Counted from the first letter of the stretch, positions 49,545-58,536 are shown. The stretch: DNA of 61,624 nt from an uncultured Clostridia bacterium (GCA_947624225.1 CANQJF010000006.1:1-61624); one strand, 5' to 3'. The notes: generated by a model from the letters alone, not told the origin. Program-made: numbers and translations.

Positions 49545-50375
49545 TTAAATTGCCACGGGGATCTTGACATCCAGCGAGTGGAACTGATAGTTTTCAAGCG
49601 TGAAGCTGTCCGTCGAGAATTGATAGAAATCCGTGATATTTTTGTCTATGTGGAGGCAAGGCGCGGGCATGGGTGCCCTCTCTATGATCTCTTTTACGAT
49701 GGGAATGTGCCGATCATAGAGGTGAGCGTCCGCAATGACATGCACGAGTTCGCCCGCTTTGAGCCCTGAGACCTGCGCAAACATCGTGAGTAAAATTGCA
49801 TATTGCACGACATTCCAATTGTTCGCGGTGAGCATATCCTGTGAGCGCTGGTTGAGGATGCCGTTTAAAGTGTCCCCCGAGACATTGAAAGTCATGGAAT
49901 AGGCACAGGGATAGAGGTGCATCTCATGGAGGTCCTCAAAGTTGAAAATATTGGTAAGGATCCTTCTTGAAGCAGGGTCATTTTTCAATAGATAGAGCAC
50001 GCGGTCGACCTGGTCGAATCGTCCCTCGGCGTAAGAGTGTTTTTGGCCCAACTGATAGCCGTATGCCTTGCCGATAGACCCCTCCTCGTCGGCCCAGCTG
50101 TCCCAAATATGCGATTTCAAATCGTGGACATTGTTGCTCTTCTTCTGCCAGATCCAGAGAATTTCGTCGATACAGCTCTTGAACGCGGTACGGCGGATGG
50201 TGAGGATGGGAAACTCTTCGCGCAAATCATACCGATTGACGATGCCGAACTTCTTTACGGTATGCGCCGGCGTCCCGTCCTCCCAGCGCGGGCGGACTTT
50301 GAGATTGGTATCCCAAACGCCCTCCGCAAGGATTTCCCTGCAATTTTTTATAAAAATCTCGTCCGCTCTGCTCAT
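49545..50375 (-). CDS. thyA: Thymidylate synthase
   Basis: 276 residues. Catalytic Cys in LYPCAYSMTF near 157, RSQDMLTANNWNVVQYA near 184-200 for dUMP binding, and HVIADAHLYDRH near 215-226. It methylates dUMP to dTMP using methylene-tetrahydrofolate. A GGGGGGGGG tract acts as the Shine-Dalgarno. It is coupled with folA. Confidence 0.96.
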   Translation of the reverse strand: MSRADEIFIKNCREILAEGVWDTNLKVRPRWEDGTPAHTVKKFGIVNRYDLREEFPILTIRRTAFKSCIDEILWIWQKKSNNVHDLKSHIWDSWADEEGSIGKAYGYQLGQKHSYAEGRFDQVDRVLYLLKNDPASRRILTNIFNFEDLHEMHLYPCAYSMTFNVSGDTLNGILNQRSQDMLTANNWNVVQYAILLTMFAQVSGLKAGELVHVIADAHLYDRHIPIVKEIIERAPMPAPCLHIDKNITDFYQFSTDSFTLENYQFHSLDVKIPVAI

Positions 50376-50411
50376 ACGATCCCCCCCCCTGCTTCGATTG
50401 TTTCTACAAAA

Positions 50412-52049
50412 TCAAACGTTGAGAAGTGCCGATATCCGTGCGCGGACCTCTTCCTCACCGAGGATCTGCATGATGGTCCAAAGGTCGGGCGTGTTCGCCT
50501 TGCCCGTCGTCGCGATCCTGAGGATCTCCGCAACATCGGCGACGCTCCCCTTGTAAGCACCCGGATCGGCCTTGTAGTCTTTCATCTCGGCAGCAAATCC
50601 GTTGCGCGAAGCAATCTCTTTGAGCTTGGAGAACCAAGTCTGCGCGTCATCCTCATAGCAATAGCTCCCGAGGAAATCAGCCATGATGCACCCGCGATCT
50701 GCCGCGGACACTCTGAATTCTTCAAATGCCGTGGGCTGCTCGAAAAAGAATTTAATAAAATTCATTGCCTGCGATGCCGTGGTAAGATCTTTCCTGCGTT
50801 TTTTCCCGCCAATCCCCATGCACAGAGCGAGCGCGCGCGACAACTTCTGCTCATCCTCAAAATATTTCAACTGTTCTGGCGTACCAAATTCATCGGCCCA
50901 CGCTTTCAAGAAGGCTACCATGTCTGCAACAGACAACTTCGCAAGCTCATTCTTTGAGATGTCGTTGAGTTTATCGAGATCAAAGAGCGTGCCGCTCTTG
51001 GACATCTTTGCCGCTGTGAATTTAAAGTCATCGAGGGGCGCCTCGGGATTCTTCAAATACCATTCCTCAAAGTTAGAATTCAAAAGAGTAAGCATATACA
51101 CTTTGACCGCGCGCGGGAAATACCCCTCCTTTCTGTAATACTCCAATGACAGTTCTGGATCCTTGCGCTTGGAGAGCTTGCGGCGCGTTTCGCCCTCCTG
51201 TTTCATGAGCGAGCAGTTGTGTCCGTAACGGGGACGCTCAAATCCAAGCGTCTCGAAAAGCTCGATGTGGATGGGCAAACTCGAAAGCCACTCCTCGCCG
51301 CGAATGACGAGCGTTGTGCGCATGAAGTGGTCGTCGATTGCATGGGCAAAGTGATATGTGGGGATCCCGTCCGATTTCAAAATGACGATGTCTTGATCGT
51401 TCTCGGGCACGGTGATGTCGCCCTTGATCTCATCGTGAAATTTGTGCTTGACCTCGGGATCTCCCATCGAGCGAAGTCGGATGACATAGGGCTTGCCCGC
51501 ATCGAGGTTTGCATAGATCTCTTCCTCCGTCAAATTGCGGCAACGGGCATATTTCCCATAATAGCCGGGCACTTCTTTCCGCGCCGTCTGCTCCTCGCGC
51601 ATTGCATCGAGTTGCTCTGCGGTGCAAAAACACGGGTATGCCCGCCCCTCTTCGATGAGATGCTTGACGAAAGCGCGGTAGATTTCCGCACGTTGGCGCT
51701 GATACCAAGGGCCGTATGTCTCGTCTCCGCCTATCTCGGCGCCCTCATCAAAGCGGATATCAAAATAATCGAGCGCCTTAATGACCGCCTCGACGGCACC
51801 CTCCACCTTGCGTTTCAGATCCGTATCCTCGATGCGTAAATACAGGATCCCCCCGCTCCTATGGGCGATCCGCTCGTTGGCAATTGCCGCAAACAAATTT
51901 CCAAGGTGGATGAAGCCCGTGGGCGACGGGGCAAGGCGGGTCACTTCCGCACCCTTTGCAAGAGAGCGGGGCGGATAAAGTTCTTCATACGTCGAAAGAG
52001 ACGGATAATTCCCGGGGAGCAGGCGCTCCGCCAAAGCACGATAATTCAT
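50412..52049 (-). CDS. gltX: Glutamyl-tRNA synthetase
   Basis: 545 residues, longer than the usual 460-500. The class I motifs are SPTGFIHLGNLF near 42-53 (HIGH variant HLGN) and RKLSKRKDPELS near 287 (KMSKS variant KLSKR). It charges tRNA-Glu and perhaps tRNA-Gln. About 35 extra N-terminal residues precede the usual start of the catalytic domain. AAGGAG precedes the ATG, 10 bp after the phosphatase gene. Confidence 0.94.
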   Translation of the reverse strand: MNYRALAERLLPGNYPSLSTYEELYPPRSLAKGAEVTRLAPSPTGFIHLGNLFAAIANERIAHRSGGILYLRIEDTDLKRKVEGAVEAVIKALDYFDIRFDEGAEIGGDETYGPWYQRQRAEIYRAFVKHLIEEGRAYPCFCTAEQLDAMREEQTARKEVPGYYGKYARCRNLTEEEIYANLDAGKPYVIRLRSMGDPEVKHKFHDEIKGDITVPENDQDIVILKSDGIPTYHFAHAIDDHFMRTTLVIRGEEWLSSLPIHIELFETLGFERPRYGHNCSLMKQEGETRRKLSKRKDPELSLEYYRKEGYFPRAVKVYMLTLLNSNFEEWYLKNPEAPLDDFKFTAAKMSKSGTLFDLDKLNDISKNELAKLSVADMVAFLKAWADEFGTPEQLKYFEDEQKLSRALALCMGIGGKKRRKDLTTASQAMNFIKFFFEQPTAFEEFRVSAADRGCIMADFLGSYCYEDDAQTWFSKLKEIASRNGFAAEMKDYKADPGAYKGSVADVAEILRIATTGKANTPDLWTIMQILGEEEVRARISALLNV

Positions 52050-52059
52050 TGTTTACTCC

Positions 52060-52764
52060 TTATGATTCTTGAAAAATATCTGTAAAATAACCGCTCGGGG
52101 ACACGGGCTCGCCGTTTGCAATGAGATGATAGCAGTCCCCGACGCGTTCGGCACGGAAATAGGCTTCGTCGCCCCGCCGTTCCTCACTGTTCAATACGGT
52201 GACGGAAGTGGGCGCAAGGAACAGGCCGTGCCACAGCGCCTCCGCGGAAATGTTGAGAAGATGCGACAGGAAAACCATGGAGATCCCAAAGTGGCAGAAA
52301 ATGACGATGGTCTTGTCCGAATGCGCCCGGACACGATAAAACCGTCCGTCTCTTTGATATCCGTAATCGGACAGCAAGGCATCGAGAGAGCGACACGTCC
52401 TTTCGTAATCCGCCTTTACATGCGCAACATCGGGGAGCGAAAGCCATTCCGCTTCCCGGAAATTTTCTCCATGCACCGTCCAATCTGCGGGAAAGAAATC
52501 CCACACGAGGGGCAGCTTTCCCTCCTTGGCAGCTTCGGCAAAATAAAACTCCTGCGCCCAATCGAGAACAACGGCCTGCTTTCCCCAAGCGGTAAGACAG
52601 GGCTGCGCCGTCTCCCTTGCGCGCCCGAGCGGTGAGACATAGACATCATCCACATGCCAATTGGCTGCGCGGGCAGCGAGATGCTCCGCTTCGCGCTGTC
52701 CCTTGGCGGTGAGGGAATCATGTTCATAATCGGGATCCCCGTGGCGAATCAAGATGATCCTCAT
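52060..52764 (-). CDS. Histidine phosphatase family protein
   Basis: 234 residues. The catalytic RHG is at 7-9 (MRIILIRHGDPD), a second conserved region is SPLGRARETA, and the second histidine is in IVIFCHFGIS. It is a phosphoglycerate-mutase-like phosphatase with unknown substrate. GGAGGAGGG precedes the ATG, which overlaps the panE-like stop as ATGA. Confidence 0.9.
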   Translation of the reverse strand: MRIILIRHGDPDYEHDSLTAKGQREAEHLAARAANWHVDDVYVSPLGRARETAQPCLTAWGKQAVVLDWAQEFYFAEAAKEGKLPLVWDFFPADWTVHGENFREAEWLSLPDVAHVKADYERTCRSLDALLSDYGYQRDGRFYRVRAHSDKTIVIFCHFGISMVFLSHLLNISAEALWHGLFLAPTSVTVLNSEERRGDEAYFRAERVGDCYHLIANGEPVSPSGYFTDIFQES

Positions 52765-53702
52765 AATCCCTCCTCCAACAGAAGAATGCTCTCGGGCGCG
52801 ATCTCGGCTAAGCCGTTCTCGATTTGGTGAACAAGCATTACCGCACGCTCCAACTTCGGACATGGTACCCCCATTTTTCGTCCCTCTGCCACAACGGCGC
52901 CCGCGACATAGTCCACATCGCAACGTCTGCCCGCCTCGATATCGCGCAACATGCCCGACGTGATGGCGGCATATTTCTTCATGACGACCGGCAAAAACAA
53001 GCCGGCAAGGGGATTGGCGGCAAGTTTTAAAATATCGTGTCCGTTCTGTCTGAGGCAGGTGCACCCGCTTGCCTTGGCAACGGCTATCGTCTCGCGCATG
53101 AGCGTGATCGCCTGTCTCTTAAACTTTTTCGCAACAGTGCCAAAGGTGCACCCCGTGATGGTCGAAAGCGTTGAAAACGCCGCATTGACGACAAGTTTGC
53201 TGTATCGGATCTCCCTGAGGTCTCCCACCGTGGCGGAAAATGCCGGTTTGAGAAGATCCGCGAGCACTTCGAGTTTTTGCCCCTTCCCGAATGCGCCAAT
53301 CGCCAATTTCTTTTGAGCGTCCGTGCTCGTCTCCCTTAAAACGCCGTCCACGAGCTCTGCTCCCCAGCCCAGCGTGCATCCATAAACTCGGTCGGGCCCG
53401 AACACTTCGGCGAGCCCAGCCTCCGGAAGCCCGTTCTGCACCGTCACGAGTGCGCCGTCGTCCGCCAAATAGGCATTCAAAAATAACGCGATGGCACGGT
53501 TATCGCGCTGCTTGGTTGCAAGGAAGATGACGTCATATGTCCCTACCATGTCCGCGGGGAGGCATGCGTCTAAGCCCTCTTTTTGCAAATTTTGCACATG
53601 TGCCGCATTGCGCGTCACAAATGTGCAGGGCGTCCCGGCCCGTACAAGCCTCATGCCGAGACTTGTGCCCATCGCACCCGCGCCGTAAATACAAATCCTC
53701 AT
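52761..53702 (-). CDS. Ketopantoate reductase-type (ApbA/PanE) dehydrogenase
   Basis: 313 residues. The Rossmann motif YGAGAMGTSLG is at 5-15, the catalytic-Lys region is IRYSKLVVNAAF, and the C-terminal helical domain carries ESILLLEEGL. It probably reduces 2-dehydropantoate to pantoate with NADPH, though family members on other 2-ketoacids exist; panB, panC and panD are not nearby. The ATG overlaps the aroK stop (ATGA). Confidence 0.86.
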   Translation of the reverse strand: MRICIYGAGAMGTSLGMRLVRAGTPCTFVTRNAAHVQNLQKEGLDACLPADMVGTYDVIFLATKQRDNRAIALFLNAYLADDGALVTVQNGLPEAGLAEVFGPDRVYGCTLGWGAELVDGVLRETSTDAQKKLAIGAFGKGQKLEVLADLLKPAFSATVGDLREIRYSKLVVNAAFSTLSTITGCTFGTVAKKFKRQAITLMRETIAVAKASGCTCLRQNGHDILKLAANPLAGLFLPVVMKKYAAITSGMLRDIEAGRRCDVDYVAGAVVAEGRKMGVPCPKLERAVMLVHQIENGLAEIAPESILLLEEGL

Positions 53703-54205
53703 GGTTTTTTGCATCCTCCGTGGATCCTGTGTGCGATCTCAATCGGTTGCAGGCCAGCGACATCTATCGTGAGATCGGCATATCTTTCATAGAGCGGCGC
53801 ACGCTCCGCATAGAGTTCTTGCAGGGTATGAATTTCCCCGCGCATCACGACGCCGCGCGCCGTGTAGTCCGGAATTCGCGCCGCGATCTGTGCGGGCGGA
53901 AGGCTTAAATAAACTATCGTTCCGAGTTGCCTCAAATGCGACATCGCACGTGCGGAATAGACGGCGCTTCCCCCCGTCGCGAGGACAAATTCACCCGCGG
54001 GATGAAAATCGCAAAGGACCCTTTCTTCGAGTGCGAGAAATGCCTCCGTCCCCTGCTCCTCGATGATGGCATGCAGCGGCCTATGCGCTGCGGCGCGGAT
54101 CAGATCGTCGCCGTCTGTAAAGGGAGCTCCGCCGATTGCCGAGAGGAGTTTTCCGACGGTGCTCTTCCCGGAACTCGGCATTCCGATGAGGATGACTTTG
54201 CACAT
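53699..54205 (-). CDS. aroK: Shikimate kinase
   Basis: 168 residues. Walker A GMPSSGKST at 8-16, DGDDLI for shikimate binding, FLALEERVL and VLATGGSAVYSARA. It phosphorylates shikimate at the 3-position. The ATG at 54205 lies 6 nt after a consensus -10 box and has no Shine-Dalgarno, so the aroK-panE-phosphatase-gltX transcript is probably leaderless. Confidence 0.92.
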   Translation of the reverse strand: MCKVILIGMPSSGKSTVGKLLSAIGGAPFTDGDDLIRAAAHRPLHAIIEEQGTEAFLALEERVLCDFHPAGEFVLATGGSAVYSARAMSHLRQLGTIVYLSLPPAQIAARIPDYTARGVVMRGEIHTLQELYAERAPLYERYADLTIDVAGLQPIEIAHRIHGGCKKP

Positions 54206-54211
54206 GCTATT

Positions 54212-54240
54212 ATTATACTTGTCCGAAACCAAAATGTCAA
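54212..54240 (-). promoter_or_regulatory. Leaderless-type promoter of aroK
   Basis: On the minus strand TTGACA (54240-54235), 17 nt, TATAAT (54217-54212), 6 nt (AATAGC), ATG at 54205. Both hexamers are perfect consensus. The -35 box lies within the first unit of the 56-bp tandem repeat. Confidence 0.85.
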
Positions 54241-54356
54241 ACGCCCATCCCCTCCCGCAATAAAGTTTCCGAAAAAAATCATTCGACCAATGTCAAACGC
54301 CCATCCCCTCCCGCAATAAAGTTTCCGAAAAAAATCATTCGATCAATGTCAAACGC
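54233..54356. repeat. 56-bp tandem repeat, two full units plus a 12-bp third
   Basis: Units begin AATGTCAAACGC at 54233, 54289 and 54345. The two full units differ at one base. Each unit start carries, on the minus strand, a TTGACA hexamer, so the aroK -35 box is present three times at 56-bp intervals. The partial third unit abuts the rightward TTGACA of the lipoprotein promoter. Confidence 0.9.
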
Positions 54357-54385
54357 TTGACAATGTGCCGAGAAAAGGCTAAAAT
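54357..54385 (+). promoter_or_regulatory. Promoter of the 152-aa lipoprotein gene
   Basis: TTGACA (54357-54362), 17 nt, TAAAAT (54380-54385), with AAGGAGAG before the ATG at 54409. Confidence 0.75.
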
Positions 54386-54408
54386 GAACATAAAAAAAGG
54401 AGAGAATC

Positions 54409-54867
54409 ATGAAAAAGAAACTTGCAATTGTTGTAAGCGCGCTCGCCCTCGTTGTTGTCATGCTCGTCGGGCTCTGCGCATGCGGCTCTGCTTGGGGCAA
54501 GATCAAATCTGCCTACGAGAAAGCAGGCTATCACGAAGTCGAACTCACCGACGCATTGAAGAAAGCATTCGGCGTCAAGGATGAGGACGTAAGAGAAGCG
54601 GACGCCACCGTTCACTTCCTCACGACGGCCCAGCTGTCCGAGGATCCCACCCTTTCCGAACTTGCAGGGCTTGTGACCGCAAAGTACGCAATCGTTTGGG
54701 AGTATACCAACGTCGATGAACTCCAAAAGCACTACAAAGAGGATCTGTCCGAATCGGAGAAAGAAAAATTCGACGAACTCTGGGCGGAGTATCAGAAGAG
54801 CGATGTTGTCAACGAAAACTGCGTGCTCATCATCGGCGACCTGTCCATCTTCAAAGGGACCAAGTAA
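54409..54867 (+). CDS. Small lipoprotein (hypothetical)
   Basis: 152 residues. A lysine-rich N-terminus, a hydrophobic stretch and a lipobox LCAC predict lipidation at about Cys25. The mature part is acidic and helical (VELTDALKKAFGVKDEDVRE). No known family. AAGGAGAG precedes the ATG; it has its own promoter and terminator. Confidence 0.8.
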   Translation: MKKKLAIVVSALALVVVMLVGLCACGSAWGKIKSAYEKAGYHEVELTDALKKAFGVKDEDVREADATVHFLTTAQLSEDPTLSELAGLVTAKYAIVWEYTNVDELQKHYKEDLSESEKEKFDELWAEYQKSDVVNENCVLIIGDLSIFKGTK

Positions 54868-54880
54868 TTTGTAACCTTAG

Positions 54881-54914
54881 ATAATTCCCTTTTCGAAGGG
54901 AATTATTTTTATTT
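54881..54914 (+). terminator. Terminator of the lipoprotein gene
   Basis: ATAATTCCCTT and AAGGGAATTAT form an 11-bp stem around TTCG, followed by a T-rich tract. Confidence 0.85.
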
Positions 54915-54937
54915 TTCCAAAAACGGGTCAAAAAAAG

Positions 54938-54966
54938 TTGTCAACAAGAGCGCAATATGGTATAAT
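54938..54966 (+). promoter_or_regulatory. Promoter of the secG-rnr-smpB operon
   Basis: TTGTCA (54938-54943), 17 nt, TATAAT (54961-54966), then about 30 nt of leader with AGAGGA before the ATG at 55004. Confidence 0.75.
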
Positions 54967-55003
54967 GTTACCCGTACTTTGGTAATAAAGAGGATCAAGT
55001 TCC

Positions 55004-55351
55004 ATGAATTTACTGTCCATTATCTCAAATTTACTCATTGACGCTTCGGACTTTGCAGGTACCGAGGCCTCTTTCGTGACCTATCGCGCCGTCAGCCTCA
55101 CACTGATCATCGCGATGGGCGTTGCGGCGCTTGCTGCCATCGTCCTTGTCATGCTCACGCCCGGCAACTCTCAGGGCATCGATGCTCTCGGCGGTTCAAG
55201 CGAAACTTTCTATGGAAAAAACAAGGGAAAGTCTACCGAGGCAAAGCTGAAAATGTGGACGCTTATCTGTCTCGGCGTGCTCGGCGTGTTTGCGATCACA
55301 TTCTTCATTCTTCAAATCCCTGCGATTTGGGGCCTTGCATTTACATCCTGA
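55004..55351 (+). CDS. secG: Preprotein translocase subunit SecG
   Basis: 115 residues with two membrane helices (about 28-50 and 85-106) joined by the SecG loop: VLMLTPGNSQGIDALGGSSE and FYGKNKGKS, where the Ser/Gly-rich part is typical. It assists SecYEG export. The length exceeds the usual 75-80 residues because of an N-terminal extension. Position upstream of rnr and smpB is the classic order. Confidence 0.85.
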   Translation: MNLLSIISNLLIDASDFAGTEASFVTYRAVSLTLIIAMGVAALAAIVLVMLTPGNSQGIDALGGSSETFYGKNKGKSTEAKLKMWTLICLGVLGVFAITFFILQIPAIWGLAFTS

Positions 55352-55370
55352 GAAAACATCATAGAAAACA

Positions 55371-55398
55371 CGGGCGGCCTTGTGCTTGCCCGCTTTTT
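55371..55398 (+). terminator. Attenuator-like terminator between secG and rnr
   Basis: CGGGC (55371-55375) and GCCCG (55388-55392) form a short stem followed by a T5 tract, 20 bp after the secG stop and 18 bp before the rnr start. It would reduce readthrough from secG to rnr. Confidence 0.6.
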
Positions 55399-55415
55399 CA
55401 TCTAAGGGGACTCTT

Positions 55416-57482
55416 TTGAACGCGAAACAATCACTTTTACAACAGATTTTGTGCGGCGAATTCGCTCTCATGACCAGTGCGGAAATTGCACGCAAATTGC
55501 GGCTGAGAAAGCGCGAAGAGCTGGCGATCGGCGACATGCTCCTCTCCCTCGTGCGAGCGGGAGAACTGCTGACCGATTCACGCGGCCGCTTTGGAACGGC
55601 CGAGCAATTTGGTGCAAAAAAAGGCATCTTTTGCGGCAACGAACGCGGATTCGGCTTCTTCACTCCGGACGACGGCTCCGGGGACCTCTTTATCCCCCAC
55701 CGCGCAACGCTCGGAGCTCTGCATCTCGACACAGTGCTCGCGATCCCCGTCAAAGGCAGATCGGATGATGAGGGCGAGATCCTCGCCGTTCTCGACCGCG
55801 GCTACCGTGAGATCGTGGGGACGCTTCTCCATAGCGGCCGCACTCTGTTCGTGCGGCCGGATGAGAAAAAATTTTGCGCCGATATTGCGGTCCCCTCCAA
55901 CAGACGGCTGCTCTCCTCCGTTGGGTCGAAAGTGCTCGCAAGCATCCGCTCCTTCAAACCGCTCACGGGAGAAGTGGAAGAGATCCTCGGGAAAAGCGGT
56001 GAGTTCTTCACGGAGGAACTCGCGTTGATCCGTTCCCACGGCCTCAGGGAGGAGTTCCCCGAAGAAGTCATGCAGGAAGCCGAAAAACAAGCCGCACGAG
56101 ATCCCTCTTCTGACTTGAAGGGACGGCTTGACCTGCGCGACGCGTGCATCATCACCATCGACGGAGAGGACACCCGCGACATCGACGATGCCATTTCCAT
56201 CAAAAAGGTAGGCACGAACTATGAACTCGGCGTGCACATTGCAGACGTCTCGCACTATGTAAAGCGCAATTCCCCCCTTGACCGCGAGGCGTTTGAGCGG
56301 GGCACGAGCGTATATTTTCCCGACCGCGTTCTCCCCATGCTGCCCGCCGCACTTTCAAACGGCATCTGTTCGCTCAATGAGGGCGTGGATCGCCTCACCC
56401 TATCCTGTCTCATGACAGTCAACAAGCGGGGAGAGGTCATCCAAAGAAAGATCGTTCCATCCGTGATCCGCTCGGCACACCGCATGACATACACGGCCGT
56501 CACACGCATTGCAGACGGCGACCCCGAGGCTCTCGCCGATTATCCCGATTTAAAGGAATTTGTGGACACCGGCGTGGAGTTGACGAAGATTTTAAAAAAT
56601 GCCCGCGAAAAGCGCGGCGGCGTTGAGCTCGACATCAAGGAAGCAAAAATTCTCTATGAGAACGGCCGCATCGATATCCCGGATTATGAGCGGACGATTT
56701 CCCACGACATGATCGAGCAGTTCATGGTGCTCGCCAATGAAAGCGTGGCAACCATCATGACACAGATGCACATGCCGTTTGTCTACCGCGTGCACGAGAA
56801 GCCGTCGGCAGAAAAAGCCGAGGATTTCCTTTCTTTCTTGAAAGCACTCGGGATCCGGGCAAAATTCCATGCGGAAAACATTTCTCCGGCCGACTACCAA
56901 GACCTTCTACGCGAGCTGGACGGCTCTCCCCTCTATTCGCTTGTCAACCGCGTCATGCTTCGTTCCATGATGAAAGCGCAATATTCCCCCGTCAATTTGG
57001 GACATTTCGGCCTTGCGTCCGATTGCTACTGCCACTTCACGTCCCCCATCCGCCGCTATCCCGATCTCTGCATCCACCGCATCATCAAAGAGGCGCTCGT
57101 CGATCCGGAAAAGACCCAAACGGCCTACCGCGACTTTGTAAAACCGGCGGCGATCCGCTCCTCGGCAACCGAAAAAAATGCTGCCGAGGCAGAGCGGGAC
57201 GTGGACGCTCTCTACATCGTGGGCTATATGCAGGATAAAATCGGCAACGAATATGATGCCGTCATCTCAGGCGTGACAAATTACGGGCTGTATGCAGAGC
57301 TCCCCAACACCGTCGAGGGATACCTCTCAATAGAGACGCTGCCGGACGACTCTTATGAATTCATCGAATCACATTTTATCTTAAAAGGGATACGCAACAC
57401 GTTCATGCTCGGACAAAAGGTACGCGTCCGCGTGGATGGCGTCGATTGGGGCGCAAGAAAAGTTCTCTTTGGGTTGGTTTAA
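55416..57482 (+). CDS. rnr: Ribonuclease R
   Basis: 688 residues. N-terminal winged helix (LMTSAEIARKLRLRKREEL), cold-shock domains (GIFCGNERGFGFFTPDDG), the RNB catalytic domain with the aspartates in IDGEDTRDIDDAISI near 250, and a C-terminal S1 domain (VISGVTNYGLYAELPNTVEG). It is a 3'-5' exonuclease of structured RNA and, with SmpB, part of trans-translation clean-up. The start is TTG at 55416 with AAGGGG 7 nt upstream; an upstream TTG at 55380 has no site. Confidence 0.95.
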   Translation: MNAKQSLLQQILCGEFALMTSAEIARKLRLRKREELAIGDMLLSLVRAGELLTDSRGRFGTAEQFGAKKGIFCGNERGFGFFTPDDGSGDLFIPHRATLGALHLDTVLAIPVKGRSDDEGEILAVLDRGYREIVGTLLHSGRTLFVRPDEKKFCADIAVPSNRRLLSSVGSKVLASIRSFKPLTGEVEEILGKSGEFFTEELALIRSHGLREEFPEEVMQEAEKQAARDPSSDLKGRLDLRDACIITIDGEDTRDIDDAISIKKVGTNYELGVHIADVSHYVKRNSPLDREAFERGTSVYFPDRVLPMLPAALSNGICSLNEGVDRLTLSCLMTVNKRGEVIQRKIVPSVIRSAHRMTYTAVTRIADGDPEALADYPDLKEFVDTGVELTKILKNAREKRGGVELDIKEAKILYENGRIDIPDYERTISHDMIEQFMVLANESVATIMTQMHMPFVYRVHEKPSAEKAEDFLSFLKALGIRAKFHAENISPADYQDLLRELDGSPLYSLVNRVMLRSMMKAQYSPVNLGHFGLASDCYCHFTSPIRRYPDLCIHRIIKEALVDPEKTQTAYRDFVKPAAIRSSATEKNAAEAERDVDALYIVGYMQDKIGNEYDAVISGVTNYGLYAELPNTVEGYLSIETLPDDSYEFIESHFILKGIRNTFMLGQKVRVRVDGVDWGARKVLFGLV

Positions 57483-57486
57483 TATT

Positions 57487-57933
57487 ATGAAAGTGATTGC
57501 AGTCAATAGATCCGCGAGCTTTGAATACTTCATTCAGGAAAAATACGAAGCGGGGATCGTGCTCGAAGGCGCCGAGGTAAAATCGCTCCGTGCAGGCAAG
57601 GCCTCCATCGGCGAGAGCTTTTGCGAGGTGCGTGGCGGTGAAATTTACATCAAAAACATGCACATCGCCCTCTATGACAAGAGCGGCGCCTTCTCCACGC
57701 GCGATTCAAGAAAGGATCGAAAACTCCTCCTCCACCGTGCGGAGATCTTTAAAATCGTGGGAAAGGTCAATGAGCGCGGCTTTACCCTCGTCCCCCTCAA
57801 AATCTACTTCAAGGATGCACTCGTAAAGGTCGAAGTCGCCCTCTGCAAGGGCAAGCATGCTTACGACAAAAAACAGTCCATCAAGGAGCGTGACTTGAAG
57901 CGGGAAATGGATCGGAGCGCTTCCTCCTATTGA
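57487..57933 (+). CDS. smpB: SsrA-binding protein SmpB
   Basis: 148 residues. FIQEKYEAGIVLEGAEVKSL, GKASIGESFCEV, NMHIALY and a basic tail KQSIKERDLKREMDR are the family pattern. SmpB brings tmRNA to stalled ribosomes. It begins 4 bp after the rnr stop without a clear Shine-Dalgarno, so translation may be coupled. The ssrA gene itself was not found in the window. Confidence 0.96.
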   Translation: MKVIAVNRSASFEYFIQEKYEAGIVLEGAEVKSLRAGKASIGESFCEVRGGEIYIKNMHIALYDKSGAFSTRDSRKDRKLLLHRAEIFKIVGKVNERGFTLVPLKIYFKDALVKVEVALCKGKHAYDKKQSIKERDLKREMDRSASSY

Positions 57934-57951
57934 TTGATGACTTCTTCCTCG

Positions 57952-57979
57952 GGGAGCTTGACGGGCTCCCTCTTTTTTT
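57952..57979 (+). terminator. Terminator of the secG-rnr-smpB operon
   Basis: GGGAGC (57952-57957) and GCTCCC (57965-57970) form a stem followed by a seven-T run. Confidence 0.8.
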
Positions 57980-58042
57980 CAATCGGTCTTGCAAGCCGAT
58001 GCAGACACAGAGTTTGGAATGCCGTATATTTTCGTAAATGAC

Positions 58043-58071
58043 TTGACAATATGCAAAAAATGTGATACACT
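58043..58071 (+). promoter_or_regulatory. Promoter of the OhrR-like gene
   Basis: TTGACA (58043-58048), 17 nt, TACACT (58066-58071), then CGGAG before the ATG at 58093. Confidence 0.75.
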
Positions 58072-58092
58072 CTTAACAAACGGAGTGCTGAT

Positions 58093-58530
58093 ATGGATAA
58101 ATACGATTTGCTCAAACTCAATCATCAACTTTGTTTTCCGCTCTATGCAGCTTCAAAGGAAATAATACGAAGATATCGCCCCTACCTCGAACCCCTCGAC
58201 CTTACATATACGCAATATATCGCCATGATGGTACTGTGGGAGCGCGGAGAAGTGAGTGTGAAATCGCTCGGAGAAAGGCTCTATCTCGATTCGGGGACCT
58301 TGACACCCATGCTGAAAATGCTGGAAAGCAAGGGCTTTGTGCAGAGAAAGCGGTCCAAAGAGGATGAACGCGTCTTGCTCGTTTCTCTCACGGAACGCGG
58401 AGCCGCTCTTCGGGAAGAGGCGCTCAAAGTGCCGCAACAGCTTGAAAAGCGCCTCCCTCTTTCCGACAGGGAGGGCGCCGTGCTCTATCAACTTCTATAC
58501 AAGATACTCGATGCCCCGCAAAAAGAGTAA
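58093..58530 (+). CDS. OhrR-like MarR family regulator
   Basis: 145 residues. The N-terminal helix carries Cys14 in HQLCFPLYAASKEI, then LDLTYTQYIAMMVLWE, the winged helix SVKSLGERLYLDSGTLTPML and the wing RKRSKEDERVLLV. This matches OhrR, whose single N-terminal cysteine senses organic hydroperoxides. No ohr gene is adjacent, so its target is elsewhere or different. Confidence 0.87.
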   Translation: MDKYDLLKLNHQLCFPLYAASKEIIRRYRPYLEPLDLTYTQYIAMMVLWERGEVSVKSLGERLYLDSGTLTPMLKMLESKGFVQRKRSKEDERVLLVSLTERGAALREEALKVPQQLEKRLPLSDREGAVLYQLLYKILDAPQKE

Positions 58531-58536
58531 AAAACT

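Noticed and set aside
57470-57489. Leaderless start for smpB (TAATAT just before the ATG)
   Set aside because: It lies 4 bp after the rnr stop in an operon, and no -35 box is present at the correct spacing.
57934-58080. ssrA (tmRNA) downstream of smpB
   Set aside because: The space is 150 bp with a terminator and the OhrR-like promoter; no tmRNA ends or tag frame fit.
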